A stretch of 64,000 nt of DNA, from contig JAYMTJ010000017.1 in NCBI GenBank assembly GCA_036897525.1, forward strand, positions 83,411-147,410, given 5' to 3'. The notes under the pieces were generated by a model that was not told where the DNA came from, did no database searches, and was given only the letters and a program-made list of their open reading frames with translations. The translations under genes were made by a program, and so were the position numbers. Below are positions 46,901 through 59,747 of the stretch, in pieces. The DNA is from Pelargonium x hortorum (Eukaryota; Streptophyta; Magnoliopsida; Geraniales; Geraniaceae). Position 1 is the first letter of the stretch. Each line of letters opens with the position of its first letter.

Positions 46901-46915
46901 TTCTATTCTATTCTA
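46901..46915. repeat. Pentamer repeat, TTCTA x3
   Basis: Three units. Microsatellite-like. Confidence 0.7.
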
Positions 46916-47061
46916 TATAGTAGAAAAAAAAGCTTTCAATAAAATTCAATAAAAACAAGGACCTTTTTGAAATATATTTCACTTTCCTCTAGACTCTGTA
47001 CCACCGACTACTCTGAACTTGAACCAACGAAAGATAAGCAATTTCAAAATGATTTGCCGAG

Positions 47062-47095
47062 GTATCGAAGATAAAGAGGACTAGAACCTATGGAC
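47062..47095 (-). repeat. ATAGGTTCTAGTCC motif, minus copy
   Basis: Minus strand ATAGGTTCTAGTCCTCTTTA is found again, base for base over 20 positions, on the plus strand at 51940. It has the same T-loop look as the other tRNA-like motifs (ATAGG-TTCTAGT-CCTCT pairs over four of five). Confidence 0.6.
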
Positions 47096-47435
47096 ATTAC
47101 CTCCCTTTTCTGTTGACCTAACTTCTCAATGTTATAACTTAGTCCATCTCTAAAATCCATCTACTTACTAAATGAAATGGATGGTCAAATTCAAAGCTAT
47201 ATCTGCTTATCTTTCTTAAGAGATATCTTCATCCCTTGAATCTATTTCACTCCCTTAAGGGGTTCTTTTCAATTCCCAACCTATACCTAATCTTCCTTTT
47301 TTAGGAAATATAAGAACCTATTACTATTAGCATGAAGTAGCTTCAATTTCGTAACCCTATGGTTTAAATGATTGAACAAGGTACGGGACCTCTTGCAGTC
47401 TACACGACGTTGTTTTTCCCCCTTTATTCTAATTT

Positions 47436-47456
47436 TATTAAATTTAGAATTTAATA
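47436..47456. repeat. AT hairpin, 9-bp stem
   Basis: TATTAAATT and AATTTAATA pair perfectly around TAG. Followed by GGGG. Confidence 0.7.
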
Positions 47457-50400
47457 GGGGATCCTATCAGCAGCTACCTCTAATTAGGTTAGGTTAACCC
47501 CTGGAAGCTGCTAGTTCAGTTCTTAGATTTATACAGTAGGTAAGGCCCTTTTACTATCGCCAAAAGTTTCATTTTACAGCTTTGGGATTCCGATTCCAGA
47601 AATCCCTGGACTATTTAACAGGAAAAGCCCCCTTATATCTTAGGCCCCGGTGGCTTAACTAAGGTGTTAGGATCTGCTAAACTGGGTGCTTTGCTAGGTA
47701 GTGGAATTGAAAATTTGAGACAACTCTAACTCTAAACGTCTTGATATTTGAAACCTTTTAACAATTAATTAATTAAAAAGTCCTGGGGTAGGAACCCTTT
47801 CACTTTATATATTTATAGTCAATTGAAACAAAAAGGGATTGAGTTGTAGTTTTTGTAAAATATCCTTTGGTTTTTAGGAACTAGCTCAAAGGAAGGGCGA
47901 GATATAAGTTTATAGCCTGCCCTATGCTTTTAATGTAAATGATGGATCCATTCAGACCCTATTTATAAGGTCTCCGGGGAATCAGATAAAATGTTTATGA
48001 ACTAAGACTTTCCTTTATTTATAAGGATATCAAAAAAGTTATAAGAAACGGGTTACGCTAAGGTTTTTAACATAAAAAGAAGTATTGACCCAATCTACAA
48101 GAACAGGATATGATACCAGCCAGCAATTAAATTAAAGAGGGTTTATCGTCCTAAATCTAAATAATAGAGGGGAAAAGTTTACACAAATTTCTTTTTGTAT
48201 TTATTTTATAGAACTATCCAGACGGGGCCGGCCTAACCTCGTATAGAAACTAAAAACCCCGATTCCCGTTGCTTAGACCAAAGGAGAAAGGCTAACCAAT
48301 ATACTTGCTTTTAAGTCTATAAAACTGTAGTGCCAGGATTGCCCTAAGCCCTCTTTCTTTGTGTAGAAGTTTGACTTTCTTTAAAGAAGTAAATACTTCG
48401 GGCATAAGAATAAATTCTCTTAGCTGTGGTGTGGTTATTTGTTACTTCTCATGAGTTGTATCTTTGAACCTGGGAAGTAGGTAAAGGAAATCCTTAGTTG
48501 TTATATAATTAGGTGCCCCCCTTATTGCTTGCGTATTCTTGATAGGCCACAGCCGTAAACTTCAGAATTTATCCATGCGACTGCTGCACATGGCGCACAT
48601 CACAAGACTTCGATATCTTTTGGTCTTATGCACCTTTTCTTTCCTATGTTGTATACGGATCACGTAGCTATTAGTTTAACGCTCAAAATCTTTCTTATCT
48701 TAATTAATCCGTATTTATTAAAAATTCAAAAAAAAGTTAGCATCATGACTCAAATTCCATAAATCCGTTTTCTTCTCTTTCTGTACCCACCCAAGAATGA
48801 TATGAAATTGAGGCCCTTTACTCACTTAGCAGTCATCCTTATTCATTAGTCTTAGGTATAGAAGAATCAGAAACTATTGGAAACAGAGTCAGTCTTAACT
48901 AACAGTCAGTTCTTCCTTAGTTAGATTGACCTTCAATTGACAGGGTTAGAACAAGTAAACTAGCCGCTTTCAAGGATGGTTTATTATTAGTTAATTAGTT
49001 AGTTATAGGTCCATAGTACAGGGAATTCTAGGGGCTCTATATGGAGGAGTCATAGGTGAGCTTTCTTCAAGATAAACAAGCCCTCTTTGGATATATTCCC
49101 AAATGCGGAAGGCTTAGCTGCGGATTCCCTCCAGTGTATTAGCCAGCTACACCGACAAGTACAAACAACTTAGTAAAGAGCCAGTGCTTTGCTTAGACCT
49201 TCGACAGCTGCTATGAATACATAGAAGACATTAATCTGTTATCTGCTTTACCCGGATATGTCACTCCTCATTCAATCCCTTAGGTTATATTATAAGAGAG
49301 TCCCTTAAACAACTGTTGTTGTTGTTATTGAACACCTACTTAGCATGACAGGCTTTGACTAGCGCCATCAGATGGACTTGCTAGCACCTCCTTCTCTACC
49401 GGCATTCCAAGTGGCAGCTTGGACTGTTAGCAATAGAAGAACTAAGACAATTAAGGAGATTCTCTGTATTCAGTATTCCTTTCCAGTCTCTGTCAATCAG
49501 TATTCTGTATCAAGTACTTCATTTACCAGCTATAAGATCGCTTTGCTTGCTATCCCTTAGCAGCTACAGAAGAAAACACAAGTCAATTACCGGCTATGTC
49601 ATTAGCTAGCTACACTGGAATACATTAATTTCACTATCTTAAACTCCTTAACAGTCCATCAAAACCGGTTCTGGGAAACTTTTTCAATTAGCAGGACTGT
49701 CCACTTTTCTTTTAGAAGAACAACTTCTCAGTCATAATACCCTTTTAACTATTTCAAACGGAAATTCAGGAACAAAGAGTACTCTTATATTCCCTTATTA
49801 ATAAGAAAAGAGTTTCCAAAAAACAATAGGTCATAAGAATTAATTCATTTGCTTCTTGAATTAGAAAGTCCCTCAAAAATAATAAAATAATTACAAGTTT
49901 TAAAACACTTACCTTTTGCAGCATGCTAGGGTAGAGGGAAGCTAAAAACTCCCGGGATAAGTTGGTTGGTATTTAATTCTTTATCTATGCTTTTTGTGGA
50001 TATACAGGCATAGTATACTTATAAATAAATGGTTTTCTGAAGGAGAAGGATCCTTTAGCTTAGCCAAAAAGAAATTAAGGAGGTTCCTTTAACCTGTGCC
50101 ATTAGAGCAAAAGAAAGTGGAGTAAGTATAGACATACGAGGTAGATATTTGCTTGTTCAAAATGTGTAATGTAATGAATGGTAAAAAAATTGTACCAACG
50201 GGGCTTTGGGATACCGGGCAACCCAACCCTAATATAATAGAAGCGTTTTCCATACATAGCTAGCCTTTCATTTCACTCCCGAAGAATTCAGGCAAAGGTT
50301 TGCTTATTTCATAACTCTGTAACGAACGTTTGATTTACAGTTCTAAAAAGGAGAAAATTGTATGTACTTGGCAGCTAACATAACAAGACAAGTTTGCCTT

Positions 50401-50639
50401 CAATAACTGACAAAGAATAAAGTGAGTTTGGTCCTAAGATAGTACAGAGCTACACCTGTATTTAACTGCTAAACCTGTACCCTGTATTTCTAACTTAACT
50501 TCTTTAGAGCTACCCAACAAAACCCACGAAGAGAAATAGCTTGGTTTCCTGTCGGAGATATAGTTCCTTTAATCTAAGCTAAGAGGAAACATGCTGTGCT
50601 GACTGAGTCCACTCTAATTACATGCTAGATTCTAATCAG

Positions 50640-50722
50640 TGTTGCTTTGTCTTCTTGCTTGAGATAGAAGAATAGAGGACTCTCTTAATTGTAGCTCTTG
50701 TAGCTAGGAAGGTCCCCTAGTG
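50640..50722 (-). repeat. Repeat-family fragment (LATRATIKRV block)
   Basis: Minus strand reads L-A-T-R-A-T-I-K-R-V, then Ser/Lys-rich sequence to a stop. Related to K-A-G-L-A-T-R-K at 59.8 kb. Confidence 0.28.
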
Positions 50723-51939
50723 TTAATATGGGTGTTCTTAAATGGTAGATAGAGACTTACTTGTATTTGTATACCTTGTTTCTTGAACGCTATAATACTC
50801 TAGAAAGAAAAGAGACCCCCTCGTGATAGGACCCCTGCCAGCCCCGCAGGTATTGTACTACTTAGCTTTTGAATATTAGAAGTTGAAATTTTATAGCCTA
50901 GATAAGATATAAGGTCTTCTGACATTTCTATTTAAGCGATTCCTTATTTCAAAAAAGACTTTGCGCTATTTTATACCAAAGGTAGTTAATTAGTTTCTTG
51001 GTTGATCTACTAAAGTCATTCAAGGACTTCGGTTCAGGTACAGACAATGAAACTAAAGCAAAGAAGCCGTCTATTGGAGTTTTTTTTACTGCTATGTCCT
51101 CTAAAAGCTCTGTTCTGCCAGTTTCGGGGCAATTCAATTTTTGAATAAGGGATTCTCTTGACTTGAAACGTAAAAATACCTTAAACTTAAAAGTATGATA
51201 ATTTTATCAAAGATCTCATCTAAACTAATTGGCTTTATTAGGTAACCCGAAAGAAAGTAAACAGTAACAAAAAAGATCTTTCTTTGACCAAAAAAACTTC
51301 ATTTTACAAGTCCTTTATTTTAGATGTAAATAAGAAATATTGTGTGTGTAATTCTCTCGAAAGAAAAGAATGCGAGGCCCGTATATACATAAATACCTTA
51401 CTATTATAGTAAACTAAGAAGGAGATAGCTGATAATGCCCAGTACTCTTAAAAAAGGAATACGTGATTTTAGTGCATTTTATAGCTCAATAAAAGAAACT
51501 AAAAAAAGCAGAAGTAGTTCTAAGTCTTGAGGAGTTTTCTAAATTCTTGTGGAGTAACACTTTCTTCAAAGTGAATTTTACAGCTCCTAAGCATTTCAGG
51601 GGTTCGTTTATATGAGAGAAACCTGGGAGTTTTAGTTGTGTCCCTCTTTTTTTAGACCCTACAAAAGAAGTCTAGGATTCCTACTAGACTTTTGCTGAAT
51701 TCCTTGATCTTTTCTACGAGACTTCAATCAAAGAAAGACGTTTTGACCCTAAGGTATGGGTCTCATTCTTTTTTTTTCCATAAGCTTCATAAACGGAAAT
51801 TTACTAATATAGTGGGTCTACCTAGAGAATCTAATAAGCTATTACAACTATCTTTCTCTTTCTATTCAACAAATAGAGGATCTTAACACTTTGACTCGTA
51901 TATTCTTTAGCCTTTCTCTTAAATTACTACTTCTGTTTG

Positions 51940-51959
51940 ATAGGTTCTAGTCCTCTTTA
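51940..51959 (+). repeat. ATAGGTTCTAGTCC motif, plus copy
   Basis: Identical over 20 bases to the minus-strand sequence at about 47062-47082, forming a long-range inverted repeat 4.9 kb apart. Confidence 0.65.
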
Positions 51960-52890
51960 ATCTTTACCTTTATTATATATAATAATTTTATATAACTAAC
52001 AGGTATCCTATTTAACAAAGTTTGTATCGGGAAAGCACCTATCCAAAAGAATTTGCAAGTATCTTATGTGTGATATGTTATCCTATTTAATAATAATACT
52101 TAAATAATTAAGGGGTCAATCCGATATAATCTAGAATATCTATGATGAGATAAAGTTAAGTTGCAATGCTTTGGATAAGTTTAAATAAAAATTATGTAAT
52201 AGAAAAGTTAGACATACATATCCGGATTATTTATTATACTTAAAAACTATAGAAACTAATATCTATCCGGAATCTTTATCAAAAATCAAAAAAGAGCGCT
52301 TCCTCAAGGACTTTGGTTTCTTATACTGAAAAGGTTGCTGCTTTAGAGAATTTTATCTATGCTACATGGAGTCCCGTTTCGGATAAACCTATACTTTACT
52401 TTATAAGAGTTCCTTTTTTTGTATAACAGAACTCTCGGATTATAGTATAAGCTTCTTCTTTATGTTTATGCCTTATAAAAACAAAAAGGGAATTTGGTGT
52501 CCCGTTTGTCATTAGTGCCCGGAAGAGCTGCGGGACTTGTTATATCTTATTTAAATTTCTTTTTGTTTTCCAGGAGAAGTCTATCTTGTAAGTTAGACTA
52601 AAAACTTTATACATTTCTTATTAATTGACCAGATCAGAGCGGGCGGATGGTACAAGATATCTCAATCAAAGCTACGGGTATTATTTAATTTAGCAAAAAG
52701 CCTCTTAGGAAACTTAGTAGGTAGCTAGATATAAAATTCTCCTAACTCCAGGCAGCGATTGATTTTCTTATGTCTCATATGCCCAGAATTAGAATCCCTC
52801 ATATCAAATACCAAGAATCCCTGACTTACCTATGAGCGACTGTCACAAAGAATACCCACGGAATTCAGCTTTGAAAAATGACAACCACCT

Positions 52891-52911
52891 GCTCTCTTAT
52901 TATAAGAGAGC
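52891..52911. repeat. Perfect palindrome, 10-bp arms
   Basis: GCTCTCTTAT, one T, ATAAGAGAGC. Followed by a C run. Confidence 0.8.
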
Positions 52912-53691
52912 TCCCCCTATCTCCGTAAATTAAGGACCCCCTTCTTTACTTTTACTTTAATCCCGGCCAAAAGAAAAAAAGTATAGTATCATAATTATAG
53001 TAAGTTTCTTTTTTTGTACGACTGACTTTTTCGAGATGCCGCCCTGGTTTTTTTAATGCGCACACTATAAGATAAGGAAAACTTACTATGTTTATAGCTT
53101 TATTTGGTATTAGGAACTCCTAACTATGCTGTTAAAGTTCCAGTCTTTTTTGTTTGTGATTACTAATCCTCACGATTTTTGACCTTTAAAGGAGTATGAT
53201 CGAAGCGAGGATATCTATAACTCTAGTTTATACAAGGCTAGTATGGTAAAATTTGTAGGGATAGCTTTCATTTTTGAAGTGCCAACTAAATGAAATTAAG
53301 CCTATCTTTCCGAATACCATATTACTGAAGAGTCCTCTATAAGGTTTTAATATGATTCCAAGATCCCTCTTAATGAGACCCAGACTATATATATATCCTA
53401 AAAATTCTTTAGAAAGATTCTTAACTTTTCTTTTCGAATGGGCTGCTTATCCGATATATAGGACCTATACTATACGTCAAGCACACAATTCATTTTGACT
53501 TAAAGTAAATCCTAATTAGAATTTCGTAACACAAGGACTCTTCTTTTGATATAATTAAAGAAGAATTACAAATTCTATTTTATGTACAATTGCCTTGGAT
53601 AAAGAGAAAGCAAAGCTAATAGGTTATATCAATAGGTATTCTCCGGATTGCGAATCGTAAACGAGAGTTAAAGGACTTTGCACCATAGTAA

Positions 53692-53710
53692 AGGGACCAT
53701 AATTGTCCCT
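53692..53710. repeat. Hairpin AGGGAC/GTCCCT
   Basis: 6-bp stem with a 7-base loop. Isolated. Confidence 0.55.
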
Positions 53711-55493
53711 GTATGTTTCTTGTATCGCATATCCAAGAATTAGTTAATTTTATTAGGTAATAACTTTCACTTCACAAAAGGCTCTAAAAAGTATTAGAAA
53801 ATAGGAAAGCCCGGGTAATTTTTAAATTGAAAAAAACTTTGCCTAGGAGTATGTAACGCAAGGAAATATTTTATATATTAGCTTTAGATAAGCCTATCAA
53901 TCAATATCTTTTGTGAGATAAAAGAAAACTCTTTATAATATTTATTGTATTTTCGAGTCTCTAATCTTATTAGTTCCTTATTAAATATACCAGGTATAAC
54001 TAGGAGCTCCAACTCATTCCAGCAGAACTATAAAAAGTTTCTCTTCTGTTTTTTTTGACAAATCCTTTGTTTTAGAAAATTAGTAATGTAATGGGGAAGA
54101 TTTATGGAATGTTCCCAAGCCTTTTTTTTGTAATAGAGAATTTGAGATTAAAGGAAAAAACCTCACCGTATACCAAGTCTTGGATATGTATAGTATAACG
54201 GGTGAACAAGAACAAGGACTTTAGTTTGTATTCTCTTTCAAAATGTTTATCCTTTTATACGGCAACCGAAGGCTGTTTTCTTCTTAGGTCTTTGTTTACT
54301 TCTACCAATAGACCAAAAAAGGGTGTAATAAGCACCAAATCGGATAATAATTTGAATTTCAATAAGGACTCCTACAAAATCTTCTAGGCTTAGCTACCAG
54401 CTAAGTTTCCCAGATATTACAGGGATTAAAAATAAGAAAGCCTTGCAACTAAATTACTGAAAGGGGCTTTTCAAAGAAGAGCTAAAAGTGTGTATATTTC
54501 TATACTAAGTAGCTCTCGCAAGCTCTAAAAGGATATAAGCCAAACCGCGGGTTAGATTAGAGCAGTGCTGTTATGTAATGTATCCCGATTAGTCATCTAT
54601 TTGAAAACAGAATAGCTTTCTGCGAACTCCTGTCAAATTGTACTTACCTAAGCGACACCTATTAAGTAAGGACCCTCCCGGTGCACAGTTGTATACATAC
54701 TTATTATGTAAATAAGGCACAAAAATGGTAGATCGTAATCAGGGAACCCCTATACTATATAAAGCTTCCCCCGCTTTTTTTCTAGATAAAGAAAGGGTAC
54801 TTTGGCCTTTTTAAGCTAATAAATTGAATCTTATTTCTCAAAAAGAGCTTGGGGGACATTGTTTGTGCATTTATTAAAAACTTTCGTTTACCAAGAATTC
54901 TGACGTCAGTTGTCGTCTGCTTTGTATACCATATTCTCATGAAAACTCGTGGACCAGAGTAGCTTATTCTCTTTTTTATAAACAATAGTATAATAATTTC
55001 TAGGATACCAAAATGATAACAATGTAAGAAACTATCCAGAGAAGCTGAATCTGAATGGCTGTTACCCGTTTACTCTGCCTCAGTGATGTAATGTAAGTTG
55101 GATGCTTTCTATAGATAGGCTGACTTTGTAAGGATCAAATTCTTTATGAAGGGAAGAGAATGGACTGATTGATGGCCAAAACCTTGGGTAGGATGTCTTT
55201 TTTATAGGACTTTTAATTGAAAGTATAGTTCAAGATACCAGCGAAACTGTTTGGTGCGGAGAAGGTCTCCAGTTATTTTTACATATTACTTTCCTAGCCT
55301 ATCATTGAATTATAAGCTTTACTTTACCTCCGCGTCAAATGGGTGGGTGTTCTCGAGCTAGACTTGGACACTCGGATTAGCTATCAACCAAGGTTATGGA
55401 ACGGGGTTCTTCCCTATCCCGAAAGTGGGGAGAGTTATAGAGTATTTTTCGTAAAAAAAAGATTTACTGGCAAACCCTATTGTTAGCCAATAA

Positions 55494-55517
55494 GTATAGT
55501 ATAGTATAGTATAGTAT
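55494..55517. repeat. Pentamer microsatellite, GTATA x4.8
   Basis: Reverse complement of the TATAC run at 6726. Confidence 0.9.
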
Positions 55518-58009
55518 CTCGTTCTAATTTTATATTTAAAAAAGGGATGCCAAGGTTCTTGAAAGTACGGTATTAGAAGTCCCTGTTTCGCTATTTCGGC
55601 CCTTTGCAGTGCAGCCTAAAGGGTTAACTAACTATGGAGGTCGTACCCTATTGGATATCCCATTTCATTTTATTTATGAATAAGCGAAGACTTGATTATT
55701 TTACTTAATGAACAGCTCATTAATGTCCGTCGCTTAGTCTTAGAGCAGGATTTCCTAAAAGTACTGAGGAATATAATAAGGTTTCCTAGTCTGGATTCGG
55801 AGTTTATTAGAAAAAAAGTGGTAGCCTCTTTGTATCAGGGACCTCTAAGGCAAAGGTTTAATGGATACTCTTAAGAAGTTCTTATTCGGTAGTGGGAATT
55901 TTAGTGCAGAAGCTTTGTATTTTATTTCCTACATCCCTAGTTACTCCATCCCTACCCCACCCCTGGGTTTATGAGAAATAATACAGGATTTAAAGAATTT
56001 TCTTTCATAAGATAATAGAAACTAACTAGGAGCGGTCTGTCAAATTTTTAGCCATAGCATACAAAGTAATTAAGTAAAAACTTAAATTGAGGTCTCTTGT
56101 TAGGCTGCAAGAAAAGTAATAATTCTAATTAAGCAAGTAGATCTAGCAGAACTTTTAATGTAATGGAAACTTAGCGCTATAAAAGTAAACCGGGAATCCA
56201 TTTCATTTTAGTTCTAAATCGCAAGGATTTCCACAATTGCATAGAAATAAGCAGACTCCGGACTTACTTTATTCCCTTAATTTAGTAAAACTTGTAATTA
56301 CACTCCTAGATCTAGATCAATGAAGAAAGCTCCGGGAATTTTAACTTAAGAAAGAATCTCTGCTTTAACTCCCCTGTAAGATTAGAGTTTAATTAATTCT
56401 ATAATAAGACCTAAAAACAAGACTTAATGCGAGTTCGACTCGGGCTTTCTTACTTATGAGTAATACATTTAGGGTTTCCCTAGAGTGTAAATGCAAAAGC
56501 ATTATTCTGACAATCCTTTGATTTGAAAGCCCCTTTATTTCTTTTGTTTGTATCCAACTAATCTAAATAAGGGACTCAAAAACGTACTTATTAACAAGGG
56601 CTTGCTTTATTAAGAGTAAACAGGTGGAAGCAAAGAATTTCTATAAAAGGCCTTTTCAAATGAATCTGTAACGTTTCCGTTTAACTTGGTAAAAGGTTTT
56701 AGGTCAAGCTTACTTTCTTTGAGAGTGCTCTCTTAATTTAGCATTAAGCAGGAAGGGGGTCCGTCCTTGAAAGCGATATGACGGGTCCTAGTCCTAATAG
56801 ATGCTTTTATAACGTACTCGCGTGAGAATAAAGGAACCTATAAAAAAAATAGGTAACTTTGATAAATACAGTCCAGTCATTGAGTCTGGCTAGTTCATTT
56901 CTGGTTTTACTAAACAGGCCTCTTTTCATTACAGACCTCCCTATGAAAAGAAAAGAGTCCATTTTACTAAAAAGCACTGTGATTTCTTATTGCTGAATAT
57001 AGTATAAACCGATCGCAGGATCCTTCGTCTTGAGTGAAAAAAAAAGGTACAAAGTCCGAAAGCTGTTGGGAACACCTTCTCATTTTCTGTTTGGATTTCT
57101 AAACTAAGATTGCATACCTATTTATTTTAATGTCTCAGTAAGTATGATTTAATACTCCAATAATGGTAAAGTGCAGATTATTTTCCAGGTGTTCGGAAGG
57201 CTCAAATCCCATAAGATTTTTTTTTTAATAAGACTCCTTATACCAGCTATCACAGCCATTCATCGGCAACACCTTCAACTCCCCACTTGCTAACAATTCA
57301 TAGTGTTCCCTAAGGGAAAAGTCTAAGGTCTCTAAAAGCTAAACTTGCAAAGGACTTCTACTGCTATTGACCTTCATTCCTTCTTTGGACTGCTTTACAC
57401 TTTAACCCGCGGATCTTCCTTATTATGTAAAGTAAAGCTAGGAATTCTTAACTAATTTAAGCGATTGTGTAATGTAATAAGAAAGGTTATTTTAAAGGGT
57501 GAAGCTTTTCCTTGGCAAATCAAAAAATGCTAGGTATTGTTTCATTTAGTGGACACTGTCCATTTGTACGAGTAGGTGCAGGTCAAGTATTTAGAATTCT
57601 ATAAGGCTCTCTTCTAATCTCTAGTGTAGGCTTCTAAGTCCCTTTGTTAGTTATAGGAAATTTGTATATATAGTAGATAGAGTCTTTCTCTTTCTTTTGC
57701 TGGTATTCACCGATCGAGAAAATGGTAAGTAAAGCTCTCCACTAAATGGGGATAGACTAATCCGGGAGTTCCAATGTAGTCAGGAAGCAGGAAAGGTTAG
57801 GAATTCTAAATTATAGAAAATGAAATGCTTTGAATTCAAGAATTAGATTATCTTTATCCAAATCCAAGGAGACACTTTGGAGTTAAAGGTAATGAGTTCA
57901 GTAAGGTAAAGCAGCTTGTGGTAAAAAGACAATAAATTTTGAGAGTTAGTAAAAATCTCGGGAATAGCGGGAAATTTAGAAAGTTTTTCTGCTGAAATAC
58001 AAGTAAGAA

Positions 58010-58075
58010 GGGTAGGGTAGTACAATCAAGACAGGAGTTATTATCAAGACGGGTATCAAAATGTAGTTCCTAAAA
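58010..58075 (+). repeat. Lys-rich repeat-family fragment
   Basis: Reads I-K-T-G-V-I-I-K-T-G-I-K-M before a stop, an obvious short internal repeat (I-K-T-G). R-K-T-V-I-I-K-K-G at 24.9 kb is related. AAGCCGGTTTAGCT follows in another frame and matches the 59.8 kb copy. Confidence 0.32.
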
Positions 58076-59585
58076 AAGCCGGTTTAGCTATTTAATAAAG
58101 GAAAAACATTTACGAAAATGGAATCTGAGTTCTAGTTCAAATCAAAATGAGATTTCTAAGCCTAAGCAGCTCGCTATAATAAGCCCGGGTATCCCTTTGC
58201 TTTTCTAGTTTACGGGACAAAGAAGAAAAGGCAAACACAATAAAATGGAAGGAGTCCTCTTTCTTGTCTTATTGACTTACCCCTTAAATATCTAATCAGG
58301 AATACAGATAATAGGAAGAATTCTAAAACGGTAAAAGCTTCCTATTCTTTCTTGTGGCTCTCTTGAATCTGCAGTCTAAACAAGTTTACCTAACCTCGAG
58401 TTAAGGGATCCGTAAAATCGAAAGATTTTCCAGGGGTTTTCCTATTCTAGGTATTACAGGGTACGGTATGCACCGGTTAAAGGAGGTTCTAGCTATAAAG
58501 ATTTTCCTACCTAATAGAGTTGCTAGGTTATCTAAAAGTTAAGAAGCAGGTTGGTTATTACAGGTCTAACTAAAGGGTCCTAGTTAAACTATGAAAGCAA
58601 GTAAGTAAGAGTTTGCACTGAAAGAGGTTCCGTTTTTCTTTTTTTTTGTTGCAGCTCCTAAAATAAAAATAAGTAGAATATATTCCTTAAACTATTAAGC
58701 GTTAACCTTCTTCGGATGACCCTCAGTAAGAATGATTTTATCTATTTACTATATCATTAAGACTGTATCCTCGTTGAAGAATGCACTTAAATTCCTTTTC
58801 CTGTTTAGTACCTGTACTCTATTCTAGCAAGTCAATTCTCTCCAGGTTACAATACAATAAGACAGTTATCTGTTTTGCTATAATATAAGTATCTCTCCGA
58901 ATCCTCTCAAGGTATAGGTATACTCTTTAGAAGGACGGACTAACCAAATAGCTATGAACATGTCTATGAATAAAATGAGGTCTTTTTAAGATTAAGTAAG
59001 TTGTGTAGGTCTAAAAGTTATGAAGATTCTGAATCTGAAGTTGGTGGTTATTTATAATGTAAGTATAAGTATTTGTGTACTTTTTCAATACTCTATCTCT
59101 ATGGCATTGCTTCGCTACTGTCAGGTAGATAGATTTGATCTCTACTCTCCTAAGTTTCAATCCTCTTTAGCGATAAGCACACAAATGAAGGTAAAAGGAA
59201 TTCATTATCCTCTTAATACAATATAATACTAACTAACCATATTATACTGACTATCGAATACAATTTTCTAGTATAGAAACTAAGACTAACTAATAAGAGA
59301 CAGGGAACCCCCCATAACAAGAAGAGTGCAGCTAAGTAACGAGAAGGAAGGGGTTCTAAATTTTAATGGGAATGCAAAGCATAAATATAAGGACAAAAGG
59401 ACTCTTGTATAGGTTCAAGGATTCCACTCTTAGGCTAATATAGCAATCGGGGGGTACTATTTAATCCTCTCTTAAAAAGCTCTTGGTGAGAATTTACGAG
59501 TTCTTCCTAAGTTTTAGGCAAGTCAAGCTTTTCTTTTGCAGTAGTCTCGGGGGGTCTAGGGCGTAAGAGTACGGGTTATACGACA

Positions 59586-59660
59586 ATGGGTATAGCTAGA
59601 AAAGGGTTTGCAGAGTATGAAACAAGGGCTAGAGAAACTGGGTATTACAAAAACAGGTAA
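59586..59660 (+). pseudogene. Repeat-family mini-frame with ATG
   Basis: Twenty-four codons from ATG to TAA: M-G-I-A-R-K-G-F-A, then T-R-A-R-E-T-G. The GGGTATAGCTAGAAAAGG core belongs to the GGTATAGC sub-motif. It is followed after 90 bases by a second ATG-initiated copy. Confidence 0.28.
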
Positions 59661-59747
59661 GCAACAGTAGAAGGGGGTATAGCTTATATAAGAGTATAGG
59701 GATCTCGAATGAATAAGGTTATAGCTATTTTAAGATAAGTTAAGAGC

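Larger units (their letters stand above)
40620..47060. other. Gene-free spacer with several hairpins
   Basis: No recognisable gene. A degenerate minus-strand repeat-family stretch lies at about 42040-42260 and another near 43215-43260. Hairpins are at 42876 and 43961. A 12-bp tandem duplication is at 44715 and a TTCTA run at 46901. The frames at 43600-43851, 44018-44239, 46694-46888 and 46758-46952 lack motifs; the last two overlap on opposite strands. Confidence 0.5.
47110..51935. other. Gene-free spacer
   Basis: A 9-bp AT hairpin lies at 47436, a GTT run near 49314, and a minus-strand repeat-family fragment (L-A-T-R-A-T-I-K-R-V) near 50640-50720. The region 48530-49640 is somewhat less AT-rich and less repetitive than its surroundings but has no convincing frame; the one at 49372-49560 has no motif. 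Confidence 0.5.
51965..57995. other. Gene-free spacer
   Basis: A perfect palindrome at 52891, a GTATA run at 55494 and an AGGGAC/GTCCCT hairpin at 53692 are the only clear structures. All frames are 60-67 codons, lack motifs and fit chance. Confidence 0.55.

Noticed and set aside
47645-47712. tRNA-Ser-like stretch (GTGGCTTAACTAAGG...CTGCTAA)
   Set aside because: Sequence flavour only: the anticodon stem does not pair, no T arm follows, no acceptor stem.
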